Positions 32,131 through 43,883 of a stretch of 64,000 nt of DNA are shown here, piece by piece. How positions within the stretch are numbered: position 1 is the stretch's first letter; each line of letters begins with the position of its first letter. Source of the DNA: Macrothele yani (lineage: Eukaryota; Arthropoda; Arachnida; Araneae; Macrothelidae); the NCBI GenBank assembly GCA_039090855.1, contig CM077023.1:83737127-83801126 (forward strand), given 5' to 3'. Under the pieces are notes generated by a model. It was not told the DNA's origin, searched no databases, and was given only the letters and a program-made list of their open reading frames with translations. The position numbers were made by a program, and so were the translations under genes.

Positions 32131-35100
32131 ACAAAAGCGTTAGGCTTTTGTTGCTGAGCAACTTCGTGGCTCTCAAATTACACATGCTGAGTTGTCCATG
32201 TAACAACTTGTCCGAACCCCAAAGAAGCTATTAGTTTTTGTTCATTTTCGTTTGTTTTTATAGAACTTCTTCTCTAGGTATTAAGAATTATTTCCTGAAA
32301 AGAAGAAATTTAATGGTTTTTTTGTCGTCTTGTTGAAATATGCAGACATTAAGCATAGACTAATTTTTAAATTAGTCAGCATGAGAAGTGTACCTGGAAC
32401 AATTATGCCAATAATGAATGTACTAGTGCTGGCATATCTTGCGTTGTCCATGATACTAGAAAAGACAAACTTTTTTCTTAATTTTTGTGTAATATTTTTA
32501 TAAACAATCTCCACGCGCAAATTAAACTTTCAAACATTTTTTCTGTTTTTTTGTTGTTTTCTTCGCATGTCATTAAAGATTTCAAATGCGTTAAGTAGGC
32601 CAAAAATTTCACGTAAGGTAAATGGAAGGCAAAAAACACGGTTCATTCAGAAACAAAAAGATGACCTTTTCTGAGCTGAAGGAAATATTTGCGGAATTAT
32701 CCGATGACAGATGAATTACAACCGTCTGTCTTGAAGTTAACATCTATTTTAACTAAAAAAGAGTGGAAAAGCTATTAGCACAAAAATTAACTGAAGAACT
32801 TCCGGGCACGACGAAGAAAAATGGGACAGAAAAATATTTATTGCTTCCGTGCCAAGCTGAGAAGAAAGGAACCCGGTTAAAAATAAACTCCAAGTAGCAT
32901 TACCACCCTCGTTCAGCCAGCTGTAAAAGAAGTTGTCTTTTGTTTCAACTACCGTATTCTTGGTGCCACAGGTGTGGTTGGGGTTGGAAACAACCCCTTC
33001 AGCTACCCAGCTACCTGTGCCTTCTGCCCATTTACTGTTTGGGCAGAAGGCACACGTCGAACAATACCATAAAAAAAAGAAAAGAAGTCCGTGGTCGTTA
33101 AGGGGTGATTCGTCCTTCTTTCCGTAGAACCATAAAAAAGGAGAAAAATGCTTTTCACAAAGGCAGAGGTCAAGTTTGGTCTCCTCTGTTACAATGGCTC
33201 CAACAAAACAGCAGATACGTGTAAAGGAGCTCAAAAGTACTCTTTTACTAAAAATAGGTTTTTCCTGAGCGGCTGAGCCTTCGGCTCTTGCATATGGAGA
33301 GAGAGCTTCCACTCTGCTCTCTTGTCATTTCAGAGTTTCATGAAAAGAGATGTCTCAGATTACTGTCCCGTGTATGAGGGGTATTCAGGCTTTTCTCTTA
33401 ATTTATCTTCGTTAACTACCTCCCAAGGTGAGATAAAATCTTTGACCGAAAATAATTTTCGATGGAGTTTTATTTGCTATAGATGAGAATTATTTGTTTA
33501 GTATTGAATGCATCATTACCAGTTCAGGCTTCACCAGAAAAATTAGAGGATTTATCTGTATTTTCGTGTATTATCGAATCGTGTAAGTTCACAGTGCGCG
33601 ATAGTTTTGGCCGAACAGTATAAGTACAATTTTGAAGATGTCAGCTTTGTATGAAAATTCATTATTATTCTAATATTTAGTACGCGAACTTCAGAGAATT
33701 AATCGGAATTTTGACAGTAACGTATGATTTAGAGTATTTTGACTTGGAGGTACTAGATGAAGTGAGCGAAATAGTTTAAAGAAGCAAATGAAATACAGAA
33801 ACCGATTCTCAAAGCAGTTTTCTGTTGGATACAATGGAAAAAAAAACTGCGATAGTATATTAGTTTTATATAAATACATTATTATTGTCGCAACAACAAT
33901 AATAATAGTAAATGTATGTTTTGGTATTATAGATCATTTCTATAAGGCACTGAGTGTAATGTCGATCGCCTCTTAGTTTCTATATCATTCAAAAAAAGTG
34001 GTTCTTTATGCGTTTCAGTCATTCAGATTTATTACAGCCATTTTCACTAATGCAGACACCTGCTGCAATGCTAATAATCCAAATCTATTTTTTTCTTTTC
34101 ACCTGAAGCAGTTGTTATGAATATTTTCGAAATCAAAGAGGTATTTTCACTTTGGTAATATATTCCAACTCAGATGTTGATTTACAATTTTCTTTCTGTA
34201 TCTTCTGCTTCTTCACCTTTTTATATTTTAGCTGTTGTTTGTTTAATTAAAAACATTTTCAGAATTCGTCGCATTAAAGCACATATTCCCAGTGTTTGGT
34301 TGGATTACACGGTAGATAAAAAATATGCATGAACGAAATCACAAAAAATAAGAAAATACTTATCGGGCTTCGAATCCATTTGCTTTTATCTTTCTCAATT
34401 CACTTATCCAGTGCAAAAGTGCGCTTTCTTCTTCTTTTCGGATAGGTTGCATCGTAATGAAACGTTTTGTATATTTTCGAAGCACACGCGTGAGATTAAT
34501 ATTCAAGAAAGAATTAAATTGGCCACTAAAGTCAAAATGCCTAGTGACCCTATCATTTTTAAATATAAAAAAGAAAACGTGTGCAGTACAGCAAATAGTA
34601 TCCTGACTTCTAAATTACTTGAGATTTCCTTCAGGTAATTTCAGAGGACATAGATCTCCAGATAGGCGCCGACTTCCCAAAATTCTAGTGGGTATTTGAG
34701 CTGTTGATGTATGAAGTCCATGAACAGAGGTCATTTTGTAAAATGAAATGGGCGGGTGCGAAGAGGTATACTTATTTATTTACAAATTTATTTTCATATA
34801 TGTATAGCGTGTTTGTGAAGAGCAGCTTATTTTTTGTCTAGTTATTTCTACCTCTTTTTACATCACTCTGAACCGGATTTTGTAAGGTTTCATTAGCATA
34901 AATGAGCTTCTGCAACAAGGTTTATATTTTTCGTAACTACATAAATTACTTAACTTTGCATCTTCAGTAAATGCCGAAAAATAAAGAACTCAAATTTTAA
35001 AGGTTTGTGAACAACAAACTCTCATGTTGTGGTAAAGGATTTTTTAGACGTGGTGGAAAGAAAAACCAGAAGTGTTGCCCTTCTGAAATTTCAAATAATG

Positions 35101-35164
35101 TCTAATTTGTAGAGCATTATTTTAAGCTTATGGTGTTACCAGTTGTTTAATGGGTGCCTGAGTT
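32131..35164. other. Unassigned stretch, mostly A+T-rich
   Basis: The longest open frame is 187 codons on the minus strand (32749-33312). I recognise no domain; it has hydrophobic ends and a Cys-containing middle, and its DNA is less A+T-rich than its surroundings. It may be a chance frame or an old coding relic. A perfect hairpin lies inside it (33016-33054). The remainder, including the small plus frame 34411-34638, shows nothing I can name. Confidence 0.4.
33016..33054. other. Perfect 15-bp hairpin
   Basis: tgtgccttctgccca and tgggcagaaggcaca are exact reverse complements separated by nine bases; a few further pairs (positions 33013-33014 with 33056-33057) extend the stem past one mismatch. 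C+G-rich for this area. Function unknown. Confidence 0.85.
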
Positions 35165-35356
35165 CTGAGTACCCACGTAGTCCACGCGCATGGATATATC
35201 TTCGAGGCCCTTTTGTGAAAATCTATTAGTCATAAATTAATGTAATTTTTTAAATTCCATGATATTCACTGTTTTATATAAGCTTTAATAATTCGCATTC
35301 CTTGAAATCTATCGATATTTTTCGTAAAACCAAAATTGTTGCACTTTATTGCGTCT

Positions 35357-35388
<32 letters not shown>

Positions 35389-36083
35389 AGGTAACTTCCG
35401 TGTGACAGTGCCTAATGACCTTTTCTGATTTATACGAAAATACAGAACATAGTAAGCAAATACATAAGTAAAAATTTAGAATTATGGCACAGAAAAAGTT
35501 AAACTACTTAAATTATTTGCTTTTGAATATATTATATATAAAACACATACAAATTTTTTGCACATCGTAAACTTTCTTGAATCTGTCAGAAAAATAGTGA
35601 CACAGGTCTCTGTTTTTGTGTCTCCGCGAGAAACATCCTTCTGTTCATTATATTTTGAGTGATGCGTAGTTTTGCGCAGACAACTGTAATACATACCTTA
35701 TCCACATCGGTATAAAATTTCATTCATTGAACCGATATTTATTTCACGTTCTCTTGTTAATTGACAAGTATAGGAGCTATTGCTGTGGCTGTTAAAAATG
35801 CCCTCAAGTCGTCGGGAATAGCCGCTTTCCGGTCATCTAACTAAAACTGCAAAAACGATTTCCAAATATTTTACTTATTGGAAAAATACCAAAATTTCCT
35901 TTTATTTTTAATACTTCATTCATAGCTGCGATAAAAAAATTCCTCGCTATTTCTTTAACCATCTTTATATCGAGTCTCCACAAAAAAAATTGTAAAATCT
36001 TTTTTCTTGAGGTTAGAGGCCCCTTTTAACAACGAGGCCCCCCGCAATACCGGAGTTGCGGGGGCTACTATCAGTACGCCCAT
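35165..36083 (+). repeat. Dispersed repeat B (hAT-like), copy 1
   Basis: Landmarks shared in order with 43949-45677: cgaggcccttttg, aaatctat-gatatttttcgtaa, cactttattgcgt, gtgacagtg, caggtctctg, cgcgaagaacacc-like, tattctcttgttaa, gaggccccccgca, gcgggggct then atcagtacgcccatg. The right end gtacgccc(c/a)tg is a typical hAT terminus. A (CA)n run of 30 bp occupies 35358-35387. The minus open frame at 35482-35694 lies inside and shows no motif. Confidence 0.7.
35358..35387. repeat. (CA)15 microsatellite
   Basis: Uninterrupted dinucleotide run inside dispersed repeat B copy 1; the equivalent place in copy 2 (near 44148) has only a few repeats, so the run expanded after insertion. Confidence 0.95.
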
Positions 36084-38007
36084 GCCCATACATTTTTAAA
36101 AAATGTTGAAATTTGACTCCACTTTTTTATTGTAAAAGCAGATATTAAGTATCTCTACTTGTCACAGTTTTAAGATTTATGTTAGGAATTTTCGAACTTA
36201 TATTTCTTCTTCTCAAAAATACGTGACTGGAATAGAAACGTAGAAAGTTTTCTTGATCTGGAGGCCTTTTAAAAGCTTGTATTATTATCTTAGTTCAGTC
36301 GAGATTACACTGAGTTTCGTTTCGTTTTTCTTTCTCAGAAAGCGTTAGGTTCTTGTTCGTTCTAAAGTGAAACAGAGTGTAATATGAATACGACCACGTA
36401 TAGATATCCTAATCTCTATTCTACACTTTCTCTTATCATAACATATGCTGAGACTTTCAGTAGTTAATGTAGAAGGTACTTGATGTAATAATAGCATGGT
36501 CCCAGAATGTTTCATGTTGGTACTGTAATGACAGCACTTGTTTGTAAGCAATTAAAGACAATTTCTCTAATCGAAACTACTTAATAATTATGCAGCTTTT
36601 GCAAAAAATTCATGTCATAACTTAATGGGTTAAAAGTGTAAGATGGTAAAAACTGAAATGGACCACACACGTCGATGTTTGACAAATGCGTGCATACCTT
36701 CAAAATTCTGGAAACGCTCCTTCATTAACTTAAGAGTGCACGCCCTGATAAAACTCTGTGCTTTAACTGATTCATACTTAATTCGTTGTTCGTGCTACGC
36801 AAACTGAATTACAAACATCAGATGATAAATTTTGGAAGACATGTGTTATTTTTGCGTAAGATTAAAAAACGTTTTAAGTGGCAGACGCTGAACCTGGTAT
36901 TCAAGAATACGAAAATGTAAGGAATTTTTTTAAGTTCAATGAATGCGTACACCAGATAGCACGTGCGAGTGATATGACAACGTAAAAAAGGAAAACCAAT
37001 AACATATTATCAAATTGCATTTTTTTAAATAATTTAATGTTAGTGAATTAGTTATTGGAGATGTTGCAATGACCATACTGATACAGTAAAGCTAGATGCT
37101 AAAATATTCTTACTTTAAGAACCTATGCCGTTGTTACTCAACCCAACATAATAAAAAAAAATTACTTTAGCACAAGGATACAAATCTGTTTGCTTCCAAG
37201 ATTTCATACTTCTGGTCTTATTCGTTTTTTGTTTTTTTTTAAAGGTTAAAAGAGTGGAGTGAAACATTTAATTTGAAGATTCCTACTCACAGCAGACAAA
37301 ATTAAATTAGCGCATGCGTTAATATGTCTCCAGAAAATTTTTATTCAGTTAATTTTTTCAGTCATATCAAGTAACGGGAATTAAAGTATTGTTAATTTGA
37401 GCAGCATCAAAAACAAAACAAAAATTAACAAAAATAAATCACGACACACATGAATTTTAAACTGAATTCAATATAGTATGCTATAGTGTCTGCATTACGT
37501 AACCTCTTAATTTTAAAAGCAAATTCACTTTAGTTCAAAAGTTATTAAAAACGAGTTCATGTGCCTGTGTTCAAGGATGATTTTGAGAACAGTAAAGCAA
37601 ATCGATGTGCAAACACAAATAATTTTTTTAATGTCATGGCTCTCCACGATTTGAGAGTTCGAACAGAAAAGGCTTTCCGTCTTTCTCAGTCATGCATAAG
37701 CGTTACGTCAAAATACGTATTTACAGTCATTCTTTATATGATGAAAGAAAGGCTTCATGTTATATACACATTTCTTTCTTTAACACTGTATCCCATACAT
37801 AAAACATCAAAAGATACAAATAACTAAATATATGAGAGCATAATACTCTTGTTAGTTTATGAGGAACGAAGTATAAGAAACATGATTTCTACGAATCCGA
37901 CTGAAATTAGAAATTCAGCTGAGGAAAAAGTGCTTAAATTGAATAAAAGACAACAGTTTAAAACATCTGTCTTGTACCACTGGACTTATTTTCCAAATTA
38001 GGTAAAA
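36084..38007. other. Unassigned stretch
   Basis: A+T-rich with no gene recognised. Open frames at 36345-36551 (minus) and 37561-37827 (plus) have no motif I can name. It contains one copy (37083-37126) of a 44-bp sequence repeated at 38539-38582. Confidence 0.45.
37083..37126 (+). repeat. 44-bp direct repeat, first copy
   Basis: acagtaaagctagatgctaa and the following 24 bases recur at 38539-38582 with one difference (t/c near the middle). Flanks are unrelated. Confidence 0.9.
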
Positions 38008-38194
38008 GTTGAATCATCTTTTATCAGTCCACTGCTTGATGAAGGCCTCCCCTAGTTTTTCCCACAACTACTGTCTTGAGTCAGTCTTCTCCATGTCGCT
38101 CCAGCATGCTTTTGGATTTCATCCTCCCATCTCATACGTGGTATTCTTATGAGTCTTTTTCTGTCCCTTGGAATACTGTCTATTATTTCAGTTG
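38008..38194 (-). mobile_element. RTE-type fragment, 3' part (split by X3)
   Basis: The minus strand reads IIDSIPRDRKRLIRIPRMRW, EDEIQKHAGATWRRLTQD, the same post-RT region as at 11760-11915, and ends in a short gatgat-like tail near 38015. Its upstream continuation is at 40230-40540 across element X3. Confidence 0.82.
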
Positions 38195-38538
38195 CCGGTA
38201 AACCGCAACACAGGAAAACTTCCCATTGTTTTCCACTAAAGGCCCGTACACAAATTGCTTTTCCTCCGAGGAACACTCTAATGTGTGGCAGTTTTCCAAG
38301 TTTCCGAATTATGTGTGTTAAGTTTTCCAAGGTTCTCAATCAATGGAAGTTCTTTTGTTTGTCTGAATTTTAGGCTTGGGTTCGGAAAACTGGCCACAAA
38401 TGTTTAAGAGATAGTATAAAATTGCCGTTTCTTGCCTTATATTCAGAATTGAATTGGGAACTCCAAACAAATTTCGAGAAAACGTTCATGCAAGCCAAGA
38501 GAGAACTGTACTTTAATTTGGGGAAATAAATTACCGTG

Positions 38539-38582
38539 ACAGTAAAGCTAGATGCTAAAACATTCTTACTTTAAGAACCTAT
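38539..38582 (+). repeat. 44-bp direct repeat, second copy
   Basis: Near-identical to 37083-37126 and located in the left half of X3 without a partner in the right arm, so it is an addition to the element. Confidence 0.9.
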
Positions 38583-38699
38583 ATATTATATATCGTATAT
38601 TTTTTAAAACTACGGTGTTCGACGAAACAACAGAATTACAGCATGACTCATGCTACACTCAGAAAAGGACGACAAGCTGGAATTTTTTAATAACGCTGC

Positions 38700-39440
38700 G
38701 CTTTTACTGAGGCACTAAATATTTACATAACGTGTTAAATTATTAATATTTATCTTAATTAATTCATAGGCCCCAGGCCTAGCCCTTTTTAACAGTTTTT
38801 ATTCTAACGATGTCATATTCATAATGTTTACATATCAAGTCAAGTTAAATAATATTACGCTTTTCCTTACGCGTTCAATATTAATTCTAGGCTTTTAACA
38901 GCTTTTATTCTAAAGATGCCATATTCATAAGGTTTACATTACTAGTCAATTTAATAATATTCGGCTTTTACTTTGGCACCAAACATTGACAAATAGGTCC
39001 TAGGCCTTTTTAACTGTTTTATATCCACCTCGCTGATATTCGTAACGTTTACATAATAAGTGTTGCGGTTGATAACCGCGCTTTCACTTAGGCATTACAT
39101 TTTAATTCATAAGCTCTGCGCCTCGGTCTAGGGCCTATGAATTAATATTTAGTGCCAAAGTAAAACTGCAATATTATTAACTTGATTTGATACGTAAACG
39201 TTATTAATAAGAAGACATCGGTCGAATAAAATCTGTTAGAATGGCCTAGACGTAAGGCCTATCAATTAACATTTAGTGCCAAAGTAAAAGCGCAATATCA
39301 TTAACTTGATCTGATATGTAAGCATCATGAATATGACATCGGTAGAATAAAAACTGTTAAAAAGGCATAGGGCCTATTAATTAAAGTTTGGTGCCAAAGT
39401 AAAAGAGAAATATTAATAACTTGACATGTTCTTTAAATAT
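38700..39440. repeat. ~120-bp AGGCCTAGGCCT satellite inside X3
   Basis: Inverted copies 38700-39110 (gcttttac, gaggcactaaa, gatgtcatattcataa) meet forward copies 39120-39440 (agtgccaaagtaaaa, tgtaagcatcatgaatatga) near 39110. More diverged than the arrays in palindrome Y. Confidence 0.8.
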
Positions 39441-40175
39441 ATAGTACCTAAATAAAAGCGAGACGTTATTAAGAAATCCCACCTTATCTTCTTTTTCCGA
39501 GCACAGCGTGAGTTGTGCTGTAAATTCGTCGTTTTGGCGAACACCATAGTATTAAAAAGTGTACTAAGTCCCGGAAATATATTTCCCAGAATTACAGTAC
39601 AATTGTCCCTTGACTGACATAGAACTTTTTCTCGAAATTTGTTTGGAGTTCTCATCCAATTCTCATTATTGGGCCGAGAAAGGCAATTTTTATATTGCCC
39701 CTTAAACTTTTGTGGTCCATGTGATTAGTTGTCCGAATCTCGTTACTGTGAGCTCCCCCCCCCCCCCCTTCCTACTCCTTAGTCGATACGTATATTAAAA
39801 CTGCAACATAAAATCTGTCAGAGTAGGCGCCTGCCTAAGTGCCTTGCAAATACCGAAAGACTAAAGTACTGTATTCTCCTCATTAGTTTTCATTAGCTTT
39901 TCATATACTCCAAACATTAAAATCATAACCTGAAGTTTATTTAAAAGGCCTGAGGCCCTTGGGGGTTTGTATGAACCAGCCTGAAAATTCAGACAAAAAA
40001 AAAAAAAAAAAAAAAAGAACTCTTCCCGTCGTTGGGAACTTTGGAAAACTGCCACACATAATTCGGAAACTTAGAAAACTGCCACGCATTAAAGTGTTCG
40101 AGGAAAAGCAATTTGTGCACGGCCCCTTAGTGAAAAACATGGGGCAGTTTTCCAAGTTATTGAATTATGTGTGAC

Positions 40176-40226
40176 ACTTTTCCTGTGTGTCGGTGTACAG
40201 TGAACTCACCGACACACAGGAAAAGT
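40176..40226. other. Perfect 20-bp hairpin at X3 right end
   Basis: acttttcctgtgtgtcggtg at 40176-40195 and its exact reverse complement at 40207-40226 enclose an 11-base loop. The left end of X3 has only one, diverged copy of this sequence. Confidence 0.92.
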
Positions 40227-40229
40227 ATC

Positions 40230-40540
40230 TCAGTTGTCCAGCTGTGGTTAGTTCTTCTGGAAATATGTCCATTGCCCTTTCAGGGATTTGACCTTGATCA
40301 TGATGTCACCAGCCCAGGTCATTTTCCTCATCTTTGAGTTCCTATCCTGCCTGGTTATTTCAAACATGTACCTCTCCATGCTTCTTTCAGTAATAGTTTG
40401 CAGCCTCTAGATGTCTTTTTCAGTTAATGTCCATATCTGTGATCTACAAGTAAGAACTGCAAGGATGTACTGAATAAACACTTCTTTTTAAGACATAATG
40501 GTAAATTGCTCTTGAAAATTGTACAGTGTTTCTTCTAAAT
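40230..40540 (-). mobile_element. RTE-type fragment, upstream part (split by X3)
   Basis: The minus strand reads FIQYILAVLTCRSQIWTLTE (the C-terminal thumb of RT), then LQTITERSMERYMFEITRQD, MRKMTWAGDIMIKVKSLKG. In the related copy at 11560-11760 the same order is seen. It stops at X3 and resumes at 38187. Several stops; inactive. Confidence 0.82.
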
Positions 40541-40824
40541 GCTCTTCAACCAAGTTTCATATGCCAGTTAATGTTTTCTTCGATGATTAGATTGTGTAGT
40601 CATTTGGGGGAGTTTGGTCGTAGCGCAGCACGCTGACCAAGCGCGTTGGTGAGTATGGGACAGCATTTCCTCCAATCCCGGTAGAACAGTTATATCATTA
40701 CTGGTCGGCCGTCATATCTATGTCAGTGGGAACAAGATGCACCGCGAGAAGACGGGGTTGACATTTGTCAAGGAAAGGATGTATATAAGTGCATCACTCT
40801 ACCTTGAATCTCATATTTATATGT
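40541..40824. other. Spacer with a possible tRNA-like segment
   Basis: gtcgtagcgcagcacgctga near 40617 looks like an A box region of a tRNA-derived repeat, and tcctccaatcccggta near 40668 lies where a B box would be, but the match is weak. The segment ends at the RTE fragment at 40825. Confidence 0.3.
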
Positions 40825-41062
40825 CCAGCCCGAAGGACAGACCACCGATGGACAACCGAAATTTTAGACTGGATTCCAAGGGACAGGAAAATACCCTGAA
40901 GAAGACCACATGGGAGATGGGTGGATGAAATTCGAAAGTATGCGGGAGTAACATGGAGGAGACTGGCACAAGACAGACCGTTGTGGAAGGAACTTGGGGA
41001 GACCTTCATCTAGCAGGGGATTGATGATGGTTGACAATTATGACGATGATGTGTGTGTGTGT
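40825..41062 (+). mobile_element. RTE-type fragment, 3' end
   Basis: ccgatggacaaccgaaattt, gactggattccaagggacag, then WMKFESMREXHGGDWHKTDR-type wording in shifted frames and aacttggggagaccttcatc match the end of the copy at 11770-11920. It ends in a gatgatg / gacgatgatg tail and a short (GT) run at 41051-41062. Heavily 5'-truncated. Confidence 0.82.
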
Positions 41063-43249
41063 GTGGAGAGAGCTCTTGAATTTTTTATAGTTAAGATTAT
41101 TTCAAACGTGGAAACTTTCTCCAAAATTACACAGGGGTAGTATGTCTTTGTGCTGCTTTCATTTTTTATCTGTCATGTCTAAATGCTTCCTTTAACTGTA
41201 AGATATTGAAGAGTTCTCCATTTTTAAAAGTTTTTCCCATTTTTAATCCTAGATACAAAGCCTAAATATTCCACTATAAAAATTTTCATCTTTTAAAAAA
41301 TTTGCTTTCGTCCAATACCTTCCCCAATTTCTTCAACATCCCCAAGCTTTTTCAGCAGCACTCCTGCTCCCTTCTAATTTGAAATTCTTGGATAAACAGT
41401 TGTATATCCCTCATTCAAATTTCAAGGCAATAATCTGATTGTTTGCTTCAACAAAAAATTTTCGAATAAATATTTCCTTCTAATCTTCATAAATTAAGCA
41501 ACTTCGTTTGACAAAAGAGAAAACTCCCTCAATATGCTCGTTTTGTGACATATGCACGCGATACACATCTGTGGGGGAACGGCTGATCTGATTTTAGTTC
41601 ATTTGTTGCTTCGAACTACAGACATAATATCTGACGACACCACGAATAAATTTTTATCTCTGTATGCCGAACTGATATCTAATTTGCAAGAGTTTAAATA
41701 CACTGAATTTGCTTGGAAGGAGATATCTCGATTAATCTTTCCGATTGCTATCTGTTATGTCATTTCGCTTGCAAGCTGAACTCTGGAACTTTAAAATAAA
41801 TATTGCTGAAGTCCAGTGGAGAATACTAAATACGATGAAGCAATCATTCTCAATTTCTTACTTAGCTTGCGTTTCTTTTGTTTAATAAAATGTATATATC
41901 TTGCGCTGTTTAAATAGTCATTTGTTACTACACTGATTCTTTTCTAAGAACCACTGTAGTGACAAGTAGACGCCGTTAGTGCTTTTTAGATGCTGATTTT
42001 TCATTAGATTGGTTCTTCGCATAATGAATTACAGATATAAAAGCGTGTGTGTATGTGTGTGTGCTATCTAAATGTTGATTTGCCAATAGAGGGTTCTTTG
42101 CCTAATAATCTAATTACATATTAGTTTTGTTTCAATGTTGATATTTCGCCAGACAGATTCTTTGCATGATAAAATTCGTATACCAGTACAGTTAAGAAGT
42201 TGATTTATCGCTAGAATGGTGCTCTTCTCGTGTTGTTTAAAGTCATATATGTGATTTATGTTAGAAGTTGATAAACACTATTTTTGTATCAACAGTTTCG
42301 AACTTGCAAAATTCTTTAAACCTTCGTATTTGAGTGGCATTTAACCTAGAAGCTCTAATATGTATTTATATTATAAAAATAAGCTCTAAAAGTAATCATA
42401 AAAATTAATTAAGAAGAATAAAAGTTTTAAATGCTTTTTCACTGAAAATTTTGGAATCCACTGTAAGTTTAAAATTTTCACTTCATTGCTCATTCTTCCC
42501 ATTTTTACTCGCTTCTTTATGTGAAACACTGAGAATGGGCAAATTTAAGTGAATTTCTTACACAAAATTTAATTATTAATAAATAAATTTAAGTGCTTTT
42601 TATCACGTAAATATAACGGAATGGAAACTGCAGTTCAAAAACAGCTCCATTTTAAATTCTTTCTGAGAAGCAATGCCATTTAGAATTTTTTACTTGTTAA
42701 AATAAGTAAACTATTCCTTCAGGCTGTGCTGAATTTTCTTTTCTGTGTGTCAAATTCTTGCTTAGCTAATGGAAAGAACGATGGAAAACGAAGCTTTAAA
42801 TTATAAGAATTCACCGGTGTTCTTCTAATATTTAAAAACGTTGATGCCAGACTTGGAAATTCTCCAGAATCCTAAATGAGATAATGCAGAAACAGCTGCG
42901 GCGTTCACTGAAATTCAGAATCTGAGAATGGAATAAACTTAGCTCACTGAGAAAAGCGTAATAATTAAAATACCTTGATTGAGGTTTCATGGTATGGAAG
43001 ATCGGTATACTAGCCTTCCAACCCATTTTGCAGATTGTTCATAATGAGGATATAATTTAAATAAAGATGTCAGTACGCTACCTTGTATTATTAAGAATAC
43101 GTGCAGCTAAATCATTTGCCGGACGTTAATATAACATTTAACATATTACTCCTACGTAAGTATACTGCAACTGTAAATCTTAAAATATATTTAATGCGTG
43201 AGGTTATAAGAAAAACTCACGTCTAAATTCTACGCATAAATCTTGTTTG
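41063..43249. other. Unassigned A+T-rich stretch
   Basis: No gene, RNA or repeat recognised. The plus open frame 41552-41779 and the minus frame 42832-43026 have no recognisable motif. Could be intron or intergenic sequence. Confidence 0.45.
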
Positions 43250-43864
43250 CAGAGGCGTAACTAGGCATTTCTGCGTCCGGGACAAACCACAAAATGTTGC
43301 GCCCCCATCTGTTTTTCTGTTACACGCACACAAATACACTACACAGACAAGCGCGCGCGCGTATGTGCGTGTATGTGTGTGTGTATGTGCACAGCTTTTC
43401 GCATGTTTCGGAATTCTGGCCTTCAGTATCACATCAAACGAGCCAAATGTAGGTGGCAGTAGTGAATCGCAGCCACAGAAATGATAGAATAACCCTCAAA
43501 TAATCTTTAACAAAGTCCTTATATACATCGAACTAAAGAAAAATAACATCCTTATGTTATCCATCCAACTAAAGAGAAACGATATTCTTATCCGTCCAAT
43601 AAAAGTAAAACTGCGGGCACCATTGTTGTCCACAAAGGCCGCAGTTCTTCTTTAGTTCGACGGACTATACAACTGCGCCTTTATTTCAGAATGTAAGCAG
43701 CTAGCAGCTCCTGAACATTTCGAGGAGGAAATTTGAACTTTAAGTGTGCCAGAAACTGGTATAAAAGTTTCAATTCCAATTTTAAGAAGATTGCAAGCAG
43801 TGATTTTTGAGTCCTCTCTTGAGCTGCGCACGGGTCTGCCCCGCCCTATTTACTTACGCCTCTG
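43250..43864. mobile_element. hAT-type non-autonomous element, 615 bp
   Basis: The ends are cagaggcgtaactaggcatt at the left and cagaggcgtaagtaaatagg in reverse at the right. A perfect 8-bp target duplication, cttgtttg, flanks it (43242-43249 and 43865-43872). The 8-bp duplication and CAG-type ends are those of hAT transposons. It encodes no transposase; the minus open frame 43223-43432 is a translation of simple repeats (gt/gc run at 43347-43390). Confidence 0.93.
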
Positions 43865-43883
43865 CTTGTTTGTAACACTAAAT

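Larger units (their letters stand above)
38195..40229. mobile_element. Foldback element X3
   Basis: A 2035-bp palindromic unit. The left end (ccggtaaaccgcaacacagg) and the right end pair through arms 38210-38385 and 39975-40190, sharing gcttttcctc, gtggcagttttccaagttt, ccgaattatgtgtg. Further in, 38395-38500 pairs with 39600-39720, and inverted/forward ~120-bp AGGCCTAGGCCT satellites fill 38700-39440. The tcagttg direct repeat at 38188-38194 and 40230-40236 is the target duplication, and the split RTE rejoins if X3 is removed. It shares the inner satellite and the cgacgaaacaacagaatta block with palindrome Y, so both belong to one family. No protein encoded. Confidence 0.87.

Noticed and set aside
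32749..33312. 187-codon open frame on the minus strand as a secreted Cys-containing protein
   Set aside because: No clear signal peptide at the start, no recognisable domain, and a perfect hairpin lies inside; without transcript or homology support it is best left unnamed.
43223..43432. His/Thr/Arg-rich small protein
   Set aside because: Translation of gt/gc simple sequence inside the hAT-type element.
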